From positions 1 to 37,358 of the forward strand of contig JASHNU010000106.1 in the NCBI GenBank assembly GCA_030041475.1: a stretch of 37,358 bases of DNA, given 5' to 3'. Source of the DNA: Candidatus Sulfotelmatobacter sp. Lineage in GTDB: Bacteria > Acidobacteriota > Terriglobia > Terriglobales > Acidobacteriaceae. A program made the position numbers and the translations under genes. Below the pieces are notes generated by a model. That model was not told the DNA's origin. It saw only the letters and a list, made by a program, of their open reading frames with translations, and ran no database searches. Shown piece by piece: positions 24,055-31,947 of the stretch (the stretch's first letter is position 1; each line of letters opens with the position of its first letter).

Positions 24055-24555
24055 ATGGATATTCGATCGCTGCAGCGGCCTCTTAAAGACATGTACCGGC
24101 AAGACCCGGCGAGTTCACGAATCACGCTGACCGCGCACGGCACTCAGGCCGACGCCCCAATAGCTTGTTCAGTGGACTTGGGACGTGCCATCTACGCGGC
24201 GCAAGCGCACAAAGGAGTTGGCGGAGCGGGTACCGGAGCCTGCTCGGGAGACCTGCTGTTAGGCGCGTTAGCCGCCTGCGCCCAGATTACCTGCCAAATG
24301 GTCGCCGCTGCTATGGGAGTACCCACAGAGGCGATCGATGTCACAGTCGAGGGCGACCTGGATCTGCAGGGAACGCTCGGGATATCGAAAGAAGCCCCGG
24401 TCGGATTTGAGTCCATCCGAGTCACTTTCGACATCCGGGCACCGCAGGCAACTGCAGAACAGTTAGAAGCTCTGCAAGCCAAAACGGAACAATATTGCGT
24501 GGTGATGCAAACCCTGCAGCATCCGCCGCGCATTGAGAACAAATGGAAGCAGTAG
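24055..24555 (+). CDS. OsmC/Ohr-like peroxide-handling protein
   Basis: 166 aa from ATG 24055. The OsmC family reduces organic hydroperoxides through two cysteines. The first is in the segment GACSGDLLLGALAACAQITC (about residues 62-81), where several Cys are present, and the second in EQYCVVMQTL (about 146-155), the usual position of the resolving Cys. The fold pattern (VEGDLDLQGTLG, FESIRVTFDIRAP) fits. Because extra cysteines occur it may be a divergent subgroup, not Ohr proper. It is divergent from the kinase gene and converges on the FAD oxidase, 30 bp away. Confidence 0.85.
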   Translation: MDIRSLQRPLKDMYRQDPASSRITLTAHGTQADAPIACSVDLGRAIYAAQAHKGVGGAGTGACSGDLLLGALAACAQITCQMVAAAMGVPTEAIDVTVEGDLDLQGTLGISKEAPVGFESIRVTFDIRAPQATAEQLEALQAKTEQYCVVMQTLQHPPRIENKWKQ

Positions 24556-24585
24556 TGAATCAGGATTTGATCTCAGTTTCCTGGT

Positions 24586-25962
24586 TCAGTTCGGCTTGAT
24601 GTTCTGATTTACGCGGAACAAGTTCCGCGGATCGTAGCGCCGTTTGATCTTTGCCAGACGATCGTAATTCTTGCCGTAGGTCGCCCGGATGCGATCCTCG
24701 CCCTCGTCCATCATAAAGTTGACGTATGCTCCGCCGGCGGAGTAGGGATGAAGGGCACTCCAATACTCTTTCGCCCAGGTAGAGATTTTTTCCTTGTTCG
24801 CCGGGTCCGGGTCGACCCCAACGATCACCGAGCTCCACGTAGCGTCGCGGTAACTCCAGGGCGTGGCGTTGTTCTTCACCCGCCCGGCGGCGCCGTTGAT
24901 CGGGTAGAGGTGCATGGTCGACTGCATGGACGGCAGGTTGGCCGCGTATTTTAAATGCACGGCGATGGCATCGTCCGGCAGCGTGCGCACGAAATCGGCC
25001 TTCCAGTACCACTGGTGGCCCGGCGGATAGAGACCGTCGTGCATACTTTGCAGTACGGGATGCGGAATCGGCCCGACCATGTCGAGCGCCGGAGCCTTGA
25101 GACTCCGGATCGGCTTGAAGGCTTTTTCTCCCTTCTTGATCGGTCCGGTGCAGCACCACACGATCCCGCACATTTTCTTGCTATGCAGGTGCTCGGGGAA
25201 CGGAGCGACTGGAGGCACGGTGAGGAAAGCAAAAAAACCATAGAGGTCATCAGGCGCTTTCACAATGAAATCACGGTACCAGCGCATGATCTCGGCCGCG
25301 TCTGCTATCGGCCACAGCATGGGACCGCCGTAAACGGTGTGCACAGGTTGCCCCTTGAACAGAAATGATGTTACGACGCCGAAGTTGCCACCCCCACCGC
25401 GCACCGCCCAGAACAGGTCGGGATTTTCCCTGGCGCTGGCGGTAACGAAACGGCCGTCGGACAACACCATTTCGACGGCCAGCAGATTGTCGATGGTGAG
25501 GCCATACTTCCGCGACAAGTAACCGATCCCGCCGCCCAAGGTCAGTCCGGCCACGCCTGTCGTCGAAATGATGCCCGCGGGAACCGCGAGACCGAAGGAA
25601 TGGGTCGCATGGTCTACGTCGCGCCAGAGCGCTCCGCCTCCGACCTGCACCATCCTTTTCTTCGGGTCAACGCGAACATAGTTCATTGGCGAGAGATCGA
25701 TCACCAACCCGTCATCGCATACTCCCAACCCGCCAGCGTTGTGCCCGCCTCCGCGAATGGACACCAGCATTTTGTGTTCGCGGGCGAAGTTCACCGACGC
25801 CATGACATCGGCCACGTCAGCGCAGCGCGCAATCAGCCGTGGCCGCCGGTCGATCATCGCGTTGTACACCTTGCGAGCCGCGTCGTAATTCGGGTCGCCC
25901 GGCTCGATTAACCCGCCGTGCAAGCAGGCTCTGAAATTTGCAATTGTCGCTTCGTTGAGCAT
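24586..25962 (-). CDS. FAD-linked oxidase, 6-hydroxynicotine-oxidase/BBE-like
   Basis: 458 aa from ATG 25962. PCMH-type FAD domain: SIRGGGHNAGGLG, whose His is the usual covalent FAD attachment; VPAGIISTTGVAGLTLGGGI, where bicovalent members have a Cys and this one does not, so attachment is expected to be single; GLTIDNLLAVEMVLSDGR; WAVRGGGGNFGVVT. The C-terminal berberine-bridge module ends YDRLAKIKRRYDPRNLFRVN. Substrates of the family range from alkaloids to sugars; not predictable here. AGGAGG lies 11 nt before the ATG (3 nt before an in-frame GTG at 25971), supporting a start here; an upstream ATG at 26088 would add 42 unrelated residues. No signal peptide, so cytosolic. Confidence 0.88.
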   Translation of the reverse strand: MLNEATIANFRACLHGGLIEPGDPNYDAARKVYNAMIDRRPRLIARCADVADVMASVNFAREHKMLVSIRGGGHNAGGLGVCDDGLVIDLSPMNYVRVDPKKRMVQVGGGALWRDVDHATHSFGLAVPAGIISTTGVAGLTLGGGIGYLSRKYGLTIDNLLAVEMVLSDGRFVTASARENPDLFWAVRGGGGNFGVVTSFLFKGQPVHTVYGGPMLWPIADAAEIMRWYRDFIVKAPDDLYGFFAFLTVPPVAPFPEHLHSKKMCGIVWCCTGPIKKGEKAFKPIRSLKAPALDMVGPIPHPVLQSMHDGLYPPGHQWYWKADFVRTLPDDAIAVHLKYAANLPSMQSTMHLYPINGAAGRVKNNATPWSYRDATWSSVIVGVDPDPANKEKISTWAKEYWSALHPYSAGGAYVNFMMDEGEDRIRATYGKNYDRLAKIKRRYDPRNLFRVNQNIKPN

Positions 25963-26291
25963 CGTTGACACAACCTCCTGAGATTTGAAGTGTTCTACCG
26001 CCGCAGTTGGCTGTGTAAGGCGGTGGCGTCGCTTGGCGAAAACTGCGTCATCCTTAGAATTCAGCCAGAATTTACCATTTGAACGCAAACATAGTACGCC
26101 TCTTCTTCGGGCCAGGGAAACCGGAGAAGCAATTCACTATCCGCTACAGGTTTTCCCGCCGTGATACAGCGATATCGCTGAGACCGCCAACTCCCGAGTG
26201 GCCGGCAAACAAGAAACTGACAATGGATGGGGCTGAGTTCCGGTTTGCCCGTGATCCGACCGGAGTTTCAGGCCGGACGAGATCAGCGGAC
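25963..26291. other. intergenic region without a recognisable gene
   Basis: The first 25 bases hold the AGGAGG site of the FAD oxidase. The remainder contains short open frames on both strands without ribosome binding sites or protein-like character. I see no RNA fold or repeat family member. The far end borders a phosphatase remnant, so part of it may be decayed coding DNA. Confidence 0.5.
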
Positions 26292-26618
26292 CTAGGCGAC
26301 CAGTAGCGTCAGATCGTCGCTTTGTTCGCCGGCGCTGAACTGCTGCACCGCGGTGGTGACGGCTGTCAAGAGGCCACCAGCGTCGAGGTGGCGATTCTCC
26401 TGGAGGATCCGCAAAAGGGCAGCCTCGCCGAATTCCTCCTGATTTGCGTTCATGGCCTCGACGATGCCATCGGTGTAGATAACGAGGAGGTCGCTCGGCA
26501 GGAGCTGCGCTTCAGCGACTTGACAGTCCCACTCCTCAAACAACCCAAGGACTGTTACCGTCGCGCGCAGGTGCTCCACGTTCTGGCTGCGCAGCAGCGG
26601 ATAGGCATGTTTTCCCAT
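26292..26618 (-). pseudogene. C-terminal remnant of a SpoIIE/PP2C-type phosphatase
   Basis: The 108-residue frame matches only the last third of a SpoIIE-like (RsbU/PPM) phosphatase: HAYPLLRSQNVEHL where functional proteins have a GH-PPLLLR segment, LGLFEEWDCQVAEAQLLPSD, LLVIYTDGIVEAMNANQEEFG with the metal-site Asp, and AGEQSDDLTLLVA with the terminal SDD. The N-terminal half of the catalytic domain is missing. Upstream, the frame runs about 14 unrelated codons to a stop, and the next gene follows 54 bp later. A new short protein is possible but activity is not. Probably a deletion remnant. Confidence 0.75.
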
Positions 26619-26672
26619 AGCGGGACACCTACCGGGTGTTAAGGCGCGTAACGGGTGAAGACAAAGTCCAGG

Positions 26673-26966
26673 TTAGTGCAACCGGAAGCGCTCGCGCATG
26701 AGGCGCTGCAGGCGGGGCTTATAGAGAAGGTCGTAGGCGAGTTCCTTGTCGGGGAACATGGCGAGGGCGGCGCGCTTGGCGCCAGCGGCGAGCTCGGAGG
26801 CTTCGTCCAGAGTGAGGTTTGCGTCCTGGCTTATGACCGACATAACCATGCTAATCATGAGCTGCAGGCGGCGGATTTTGCGGGCTTCCTCTTCGCGTTC
26901 GAACGGGGTTTGTTGACTCCCTAGCGGAAGATTCGACTCCTGACCGGCTGACTGCGGAATGTTCAT
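26673..26966 (-). CDS. small conserved acidobacterial hypothetical protein
   Basis: 97 aa, soluble, mostly helical: FEREEEARKIRRLQLMISM, VMSVISQDANLTLDEASELA, AKRAALAMFPDKELAYDLLY, KPRLQRLMRERFRLH. I recall similar small proteins only from Acidobacteria but know no function. AGGGG lies about 6 nt before the ATG, a good ribosome binding site. Its + strand neighbours are repeats, then the DUF2007 gene (divergent). Confidence 0.72.
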   Translation of the reverse strand: MNIPQSAGQESNLPLGSQQTPFEREEEARKIRRLQLMISMVMSVISQDANLTLDEASELAAGAKRAALAMFPDKELAYDLLYKPRLQRLMRERFRLH

Positions 26967-27383
26967 GCGGTCCCCTTGCTTGCCCCAGACCTTGCCCTCA
27001 TACCTTGCACCCCGTGCACACCATTGGATGAGCCAACGCGCACGGGCGGTGCGCCCAAGCGTAGAGGCATTGTGCCTGAGCCGTGGAAGAAAGCAACTAC
27101 CCGAAGGTGCTGTTTGAGGATCATCCCCTGTGGGGCGGCGGGGAGGCTCAGCGGCTAAAGCCGTGAACGATTTTGCGGCTGTTACGGCGCGGCTTTAAGC
27201 CGCGCCCTTTCAAAGCCAGCTTTCAAAGGGCAGAGAAGGAGCCTCAGGTGGCGGCGCGGCTCGGAGCCGCGCCCTGTCAAGGCCGCCCTTTCAAAGCAGA
27301 CAAGAGTAGAATCGATGCACTGTGCAGTGCGGAGCTGAGCGAACTATGATGGAGACGATCCGGCTCCGACATTGGAGGTTCCT
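26967..27383. repeat. intergenic region with perfect palindromes
   Basis: No gene is seen. Three palindromes lie in 120 bp: CGGCTAAAGCCG (27153-27164), and two perfect 21-mers with identical outer arms but different centres, GGCGCGGCTTTAAGCCGCGCC at 27187-27207 and its counterpart with centre CTCGGAG at 27254-27274. Short TTTCAAAG/CCTTTCAAAG units are interspersed (27207-27296). Promoters for the flanking divergent genes should lie here. A GGAGG at 27375-27379 serves the gene at 27384. Confidence 0.7.
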
Positions 27384-27716
27384 ATGGCAGAGCCAGTAAA
27401 GCAAGCTGCGGAGGCGCAGCCACGCCGTGAGCCGCGGCCCGATCCGAATGAAAAGCTGGTGAAGGTGTTCGATTCCGAGGACGAATCCGAGGCGCTGGTG
27501 GTGAAAGGACTGCTCGACTCGGCGGGGATTGACAGCGATCTGGCTTCAGCCTCGCTGCTGCAGGATGCGTTTCCCGGGATGGGCGGCGCGATCATTCTGG
27601 TGAGGGCGGAGGATGAGCCAACGGCGCGGGCGCTGCTTGCCGACTACCAGCACTCGCCGGCGGATGACGAGACCGCCGAAATTGCGATCATTCAAGACCC
27701 GCCACCGAAGCTTTAA
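27384..27716 (+). CDS. DUF2007-type putative signal-transducing protein
   Basis: 110 aa from ATG 27384, chosen because GGAGG ends 4 nt upstream; a TTG at 27372 would overlap that site. The Arg/Pro/Glu-rich N-terminus is followed by LVKVFDSEDESEALVVKGLL / DSAGIDSDLAS and ILVRAEDEPTARALLADY, the DUF2007 pattern (a small PII-like or domain-swapped alpha/beta fold). Role unknown. The C-terminus overlaps the convergent comEC end by 29 bp. Confidence 0.8.
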   Translation: MAEPVKQAAEAQPRREPRPDPNEKLVKVFDSEDESEALVVKGLLDSAGIDSDLASASLLQDAFPGMGGAIILVRAEDEPTARALLADYQHSPADDETAEIAIIQDPPPKL

Positions 27717-30297
27717 CTGAATGGCCGTCGAGGTAGAAGGTAACGGCACCGTCGAGATCCGTGCGGTAGACACGCGCGTTGGCGCTGGCCAGACGGGATA
27801 GCGTTTCGAAGCGCGGCAGGCCGAAGGAATTGCCGGATCCCACCGAAATGACGGCAAGCTCGGGTTGAACGGAAGTCACGAGTTCCGGCGTGGTTGCGTT
27901 GTCGCTGCCGTGGTGGCCAACCTTGAGCAGATCCGCACGCGGGTGGTGGGCAAAGGCGATGTGGCGCTCGACCTGCTTTTCGGCGTCGCCTTCGAGCAAC
28001 ACAGACGACTCTCCATAGCTTACCTGCAGCACCATTGAATCATTATTTTCCGGCCTTGATCCGACCGGCGAATCGCGGGGCGGAAAGAGAACGCTGACGC
28101 GAGCACCGCCGAAATCAAATTCGTCGCCCTCCCAATGACGCACAATGTTCACGCCGAGAGATTGGGCAGTCGCGATCAAGTTTTCGAGCGCGCGACTCGG
28201 CGGTAGAAGGCCGACCCATAGCTCTTTCGGCTGGAAGTTCCTGAGAACCGCCGTCATCCCGCCGATGTGGTCGGAGTGGCCGTGGGTGATGGCGACGGCG
28301 TCGAGGCGCGAGAGACCGCGCGTCCAAAGATAAGGAGAGACGACGTCTTCCCCGAAGTCGAGTTGCGAGCCGCCGGGGCCGATGGGACCGCCGGCGTCAA
28401 CGAGCAGCGTGCGCCCCTGCGGGGAGACGAGAAGTTCGGAGTCGCCCTCGCCGACATCGATGGAAGTGACTTCCAGAACGCCGGCGTGGACGCGCGGCTG
28501 GGCCGGGATGAGGGCGAGAGCGACCGCAGCGGCAAAAGTGGCTGCGATTCCGCAGGCGGAAAGCCGGACACGGCGGCGCGCGGCCCACATGGCGAGCAGC
28601 AATGCAGCGGAGGCGAGCAGGATCATCAAGAGTGACGGCATGGGGACGCGGAGGTCTGCGATGCGTAAGGCACCGAGGCCGCGTACGGTTCCCGTGATGC
28701 CGTGAAGCGCAAACGATACGACGAGTACCGGACCTTTGGCGAGCCACGGCGCGAGCGAGCCCAAAAGCAGGGCGGCGACGGCGGCTGGCATCAGGAGCTG
28801 CATGAAGGGAACGACGACGAGATTGGCGGGCATCCCGATGGTCGTGGCGCGGTGGAAGTAGTACGCCATGGGCAGAGCCAGTCCCATCTGCATGACGGCG
28901 GAAACGAAGACCAGCTCCCAGACAGCGAACACGATGGTCACGGTCGAGTGGACCAGCCGCCGCGACCAGGTTTCGCCAATGAACTGGGCGATGCGCGCAA
29001 CGATCATTTGCAAATCCAGACGAAATTGCGCCACGCGGGGCGGCAGAGCCGCGGCGTACGTCGGTGAATCCCAGTTCGCGAGTGCCTGTCGGTAGAGCTG
29101 CGACGTGCGCTGCAGAATGGGGATGCCGATGGCGGCCACGATCAGGACGCAGAGAAAAGTCATCTGAAAACTGGCGGTGAAAAGCTGACGGGGATCAAAG
29201 ACCAGCAATGCCAGCGCGGCCGCGCCGAGAGCGTTGACCATGGCGCGTTGGCGATAGAGCAGGCGCGTGGCGAGATAGACCGCACACATGAGAGTGGCTC
29301 GCCAGACGGGCGCGCCGACTTCGGTCACGAAGGCGTAGGCCACGCAGAAGGCGATCGTGGCCAGGGTGGCGGGAATGTCGGCCAGGCGCAGCGAGCGGAG
29401 CGTCCAGAAGATGACGAAGGCGAGAATGGTGACGTTCATTCCGGAGACGACTAATACGTGGTACGTGCCGGAGCGCTGAAAATCGGCGCGCGAGTCGCGG
29501 TCGATGAAAGCCTCTTCGCCGATGACCATGGCGTCGAGCAGGGCGGCGTCGCGGGCCGGCCAGAGTTGGTGCACTTTGCGGACGATGGCGCCGTGCCAGC
29601 GGCTGCGCCAGAGAGCGATGCGGCTGCCAGCAAATCCGGGCAGGCGTTCGACGGTATCGAGTTTGGCGGAGCCGAGCGCCGAGATGCCGTGATCGGCGAG
29701 GTATCCCTGATAGTCGAAGGCCCCGGGATTGCGAAAGTTGCGCGGCAGCTTGAGCCGTGCGACGAAACGAAGGCGGTCGCCATAATGAAAGGACGGTAAC
29801 TCGTGCGTCGGGTTGTCTTCTGCCCGGCTGTAGAGGCTGAGGCGGATGCCGGAATGGACGGGGAGAGTTTGGCCGTCGGCCGTTGCAATCTGTTCGGATT
29901 CGACGTCGAGGGTCTGGCGGATTTCGCCGAATCCGCCAGGCTGAGTGCGACTGTCGCGCGTGACGTGGGCGGTGATCTGGAGCGGTTCGCGGTCGGCGTA
30001 GGTTTGGATGGTCGTGGCGAGACGTGGCTGGCCGCTTCGGAGTTGGATGTGAAGTGCTCCTGCGAGAAATAGTGCGCCGAGAGCGAGGAGCCATCCCAGG
30101 CCGGCGCGGCGATGAGCGAAGTAGGCAGCAGCAGCGCCGAAGGTGGCAGCGCCGACGATCCACCAGAGTGTGGGTCGCCAGAGATAGACACCCGCAACAA
30201 TTCCAAGGGAATACGCCACCGCTGCCCCCAACATCGGCTGGCGAGGCGCCTTGAAGTGGAAGGCCGATGGCGAGGCGGAAACTTGGGGAGGGGTCAC
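27688..30297 (-). CDS. comEC: ComEC/Rec2 DNA-uptake channel with metallo-beta-lactamase domain
   Basis: Inner-membrane channel that passes single-stranded DNA during natural transformation. 869 aa: N-terminal helices with a DUF4131-like segment (about residues 20-250), central competence domain with many transmembrane helices (TYHVLVVSGMNVTILAFVIF, about 280-300, is its signature), then a C-terminal metallo-beta-lactamase domain with ITHGHSDHIGGM (about 674) and KVGHHGSDNATTPEL (about 798). All domains are present and uninterrupted, so competence is plausible, although no other com genes are here. The start is a GTG at 30297 with AAGG about 8 nt upstream. The rRNA methyltransferase gene lies 18 bp upstream on the same strand, suggesting one transcript. 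Confidence 0.94.
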   Translation of the reverse strand: MTPPQVSASPSAFHFKAPRQPMLGAAVAYSLGIVAGVYLWRPTLWWIVGAATFGAAAAYFAHRRAGLGWLLALGALFLAGALHIQLRSGQPRLATTIQTYADREPLQITAHVTRDSRTQPGGFGEIRQTLDVESEQIATADGQTLPVHSGIRLSLYSRAEDNPTHELPSFHYGDRLRFVARLKLPRNFRNPGAFDYQGYLADHGISALGSAKLDTVERLPGFAGSRIALWRSRWHGAIVRKVHQLWPARDAALLDAMVIGEEAFIDRDSRADFQRSGTYHVLVVSGMNVTILAFVIFWTLRSLRLADIPATLATIAFCVAYAFVTEVGAPVWRATLMCAVYLATRLLYRQRAMVNALGAAALALLVFDPRQLFTASFQMTFLCVLIVAAIGIPILQRTSQLYRQALANWDSPTYAAALPPRVAQFRLDLQMIVARIAQFIGETWSRRLVHSTVTIVFAVWELVFVSAVMQMGLALPMAYYFHRATTIGMPANLVVVPFMQLLMPAAVAALLLGSLAPWLAKGPVLVVSFALHGITGTVRGLGALRIADLRVPMPSLLMILLASAALLLAMWAARRRVRLSACGIAATFAAAVALALIPAQPRVHAGVLEVTSIDVGEGDSELLVSPQGRTLLVDAGGPIGPGGSQLDFGEDVVSPYLWTRGLSRLDAVAITHGHSDHIGGMTAVLRNFQPKELWVGLLPPSRALENLIATAQSLGVNIVRHWEGDEFDFGGARVSVLFPPRDSPVGSRPENNDSMVLQVSYGESSVLLEGDAEKQVERHIAFAHHPRADLLKVGHHGSDNATTPELVTSVQPELAVISVGSGNSFGLPRFETLSRLASANARVYRTDLDGAVTFYLDGHSVKASVAGLE

Positions 30298-30315
30298 GGC
30301 GCCGCCTTAGCAGAC

Positions 30316-31725
30316 CTAATCGCGGCGCAGGTGCACCACGCTTTCGAGGTGGTAAGTCTGTGGGAAGAGGTCGACGAGGTGCAACTCGTCCACGCGATAC
30401 CGGGCGGCGAGCAGGTACACAAGGTCGCGGGCCAGCGTTGCCGGGTCGCAAGAGACATAGGTTATGCGCGCCGCGCGCAGGTTCACGAGCAGGCGCGCTA
30501 CGCGCTCTCCCAGGCCGCTCCGGGGCGGGTCGACCACGACTAAATCAGGCGTCTCAGCAGGAATTGGGAGGACTGCGCCCTTTCCGACCCGCCCCGGGCC
30601 ACCGGCGCGAACGTTACCCGTACGAGCCAGGTATTGCTCGGCCGTCGCCTGCACCGCCGTTGCGTTCGAGGACAGATTGTAGGAAAGATCGGATGAGGAA
30701 GTCTGTGACGACTCGACAGAAATAATGTGATTGAAGCGCAGGGCTGTGGAAAACAGTCCCACTCCGGAATAGAGCTCGAGGGCCAGGTTGCCGGAGCGGC
30801 CGCCGGCCACGATTTTCACCAGTTCGTCGGTGAGATGGCGGTTGGTCTGGAAGAATGAACCGGCGCTTACGCGGTAGCTGGCGGCTTGCGTGTGGTAGGT
30901 CAGGTACGACTCGCCGAGGGTGAGCAGTTTTTCCGGCGTGCCGGCTGTGTTGGTAGCACGATTCTGGCTGTGTTGGCCGGCGCGAAAAGCGACGATGCCG
31001 GTAATCTGGGGCATGGCGGCGCGGAGATCTTCGGCCAATGAGCGAACGGCGGCGCGGCGGGCATCGCCGGAGCAGGAGAGCTCGATCAGCAGACGGGTGT
31101 CGTCGGCGTTGGCGAAGAACTCGATTTCGAGCAAGCCCTCGGGGACCTTGCCGGCTCGGCCGCTATGCCAGAGCGCGGCGATGGCGAGGTTGATGAGCGG
31201 GGAACTGATCGGACACTGTTCGACCGGGAGCAGGTCGTGCGAGGCGAGCTTGAGATATCCGGTGGCGAATGAGGGCTGAGTGCGGACTTGCAGGCGCGAG
31301 CGATTGCGATAATTCCATGGTGGTGAGGGATGGGTCTGAATTTCGTGGCCCTGGACGCCCTGGGAGAGTTCGAGCTTCGCGGTGCGGCGCAGAGTTTCGC
31401 GCAGAATTTCTTTCTTGATTTCGAGTTGATGGTTGTAGCTGGCGTGCTGGTAGTGGCAACCTCCGCAGCGGCCGAAGTGGGGGCAGGCGGGTGGGATGCG
31501 ATGCGGCGAAGGCTCGATGACGGCGTCGACGGCTGCGCGGACGAAGCCGGGCTTCTGCTCGGTGAGCGTGGCGTCGACTTTTTCGCCGGCGAGAACGAAG
31601 GGCAGGAAGACGGCTTTGCCGCGCGTGTGAGGCTGATCGACGTGAGGTTGCTCAGCGTTGGGGTCGACAGGAAGGCGGGCCAGGCCGTCACCGCCGTAAA
31701 TCATCTTTTCGATCGTGATGAGCAA
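30316..31725 (-). CDS. rlmD: TrmA/RlmD-family 23S rRNA (uracil-5-)-methyltransferase
   Basis: 469 aa. The N-terminal TRAM beta-barrel starts LITIEKMIYGGDGLARL. A [4Fe-4S] site is given by Cys81, Cys87, Cys90 and Cys171 (CPHFGRCGGC ... EQCP). The methyltransferase domain has GSFFQTN, ALELYSGVGLFS, VVVDPPRSGLG and YVSCDPATLARD with the catalytic Cys at about 426, and a terminal HLESVVHL. Methylates a uridine in 23S rRNA (RlmD or RlmCD type; the exact position cannot be told). The gene begins at TTG 31725, needed to include the first TRAM strand; ATG 31704 would cut it. It lies 18 bp upstream of comEC. A frame-preserving Gly-rich insert (NVRAGGPGRVGKG) precedes the DPPRSG motif. Confidence 0.9.
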   Translation of the reverse strand: MLITIEKMIYGGDGLARLPVDPNAEQPHVDQPHTRGKAVFLPFVLAGEKVDATLTEQKPGFVRAAVDAVIEPSPHRIPPACPHFGRCGGCHYQHASYNHQLEIKKEILRETLRRTAKLELSQGVQGHEIQTHPSPPWNYRNRSRLQVRTQPSFATGYLKLASHDLLPVEQCPISSPLINLAIAALWHSGRAGKVPEGLLEIEFFANADDTRLLIELSCSGDARRAAVRSLAEDLRAAMPQITGIVAFRAGQHSQNRATNTAGTPEKLLTLGESYLTYHTQAASYRVSAGSFFQTNRHLTDELVKIVAGGRSGNLALELYSGVGLFSTALRFNHIISVESSQTSSSDLSYNLSSNATAVQATAEQYLARTGNVRAGGPGRVGKGAVLPIPAETPDLVVVDPPRSGLGERVARLLVNLRAARITYVSCDPATLARDLVYLLAARYRVDELHLVDLFPQTYHLESVVHLRRD

Positions 31726-31775
31726 GTGGGGATTCTAAACCAGAGGATCCTGGGGCAACCGTGGGTTAGTAGGTA

Positions 31776-31930
31776 AGGAAGCGAGCCAAGCGCGCAGTTA
31801 GTGCGGCGCGGAGAACACGCCGCATTGCGCGGCTCGCCCAGATCCTTCGCGGCGTTGAGGTCCTTCGCTACGCTCGGGATTTCGTTGCGCGGCTCATCGC
31901 CGCGCAACGCCTCAACTTGCTCAGGATGAC
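31776..31930 (-). repeat. family A repeat, copy 3 (inverted)
   Basis: Read on the minus strand it begins GTCATCCTGAGCAAGTTGAGG (31930 downward; first 20 bases shared), contains CGAAGGATCTGGGCGAGCCG and ends TTGGCTCGCTTCCT (31789-31776). The middle differs from copies 1 and 2 and includes an additional GCGCGGC...GCCGCGC hairpin (about 31,887-31,908). It fills most of the gap between the methyltransferase and the flavoprotein gene. Confidence 0.75.
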
Positions 31931-31947
31931 ATGGAATCTCTGGCATC

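Noticed and set aside
26079-26306. A 75-codon + strand frame in the gap after the FAD oxidase
   Set aside because: No ribosome binding site, basic low-information sequence, no recognisable fold.
29195-30451. A 418-codon open frame on the minus strand overlapping comEC in another frame
   Set aside because: Arg/Pro/Ser-rich out-of-frame shadow of comEC and rlmD.
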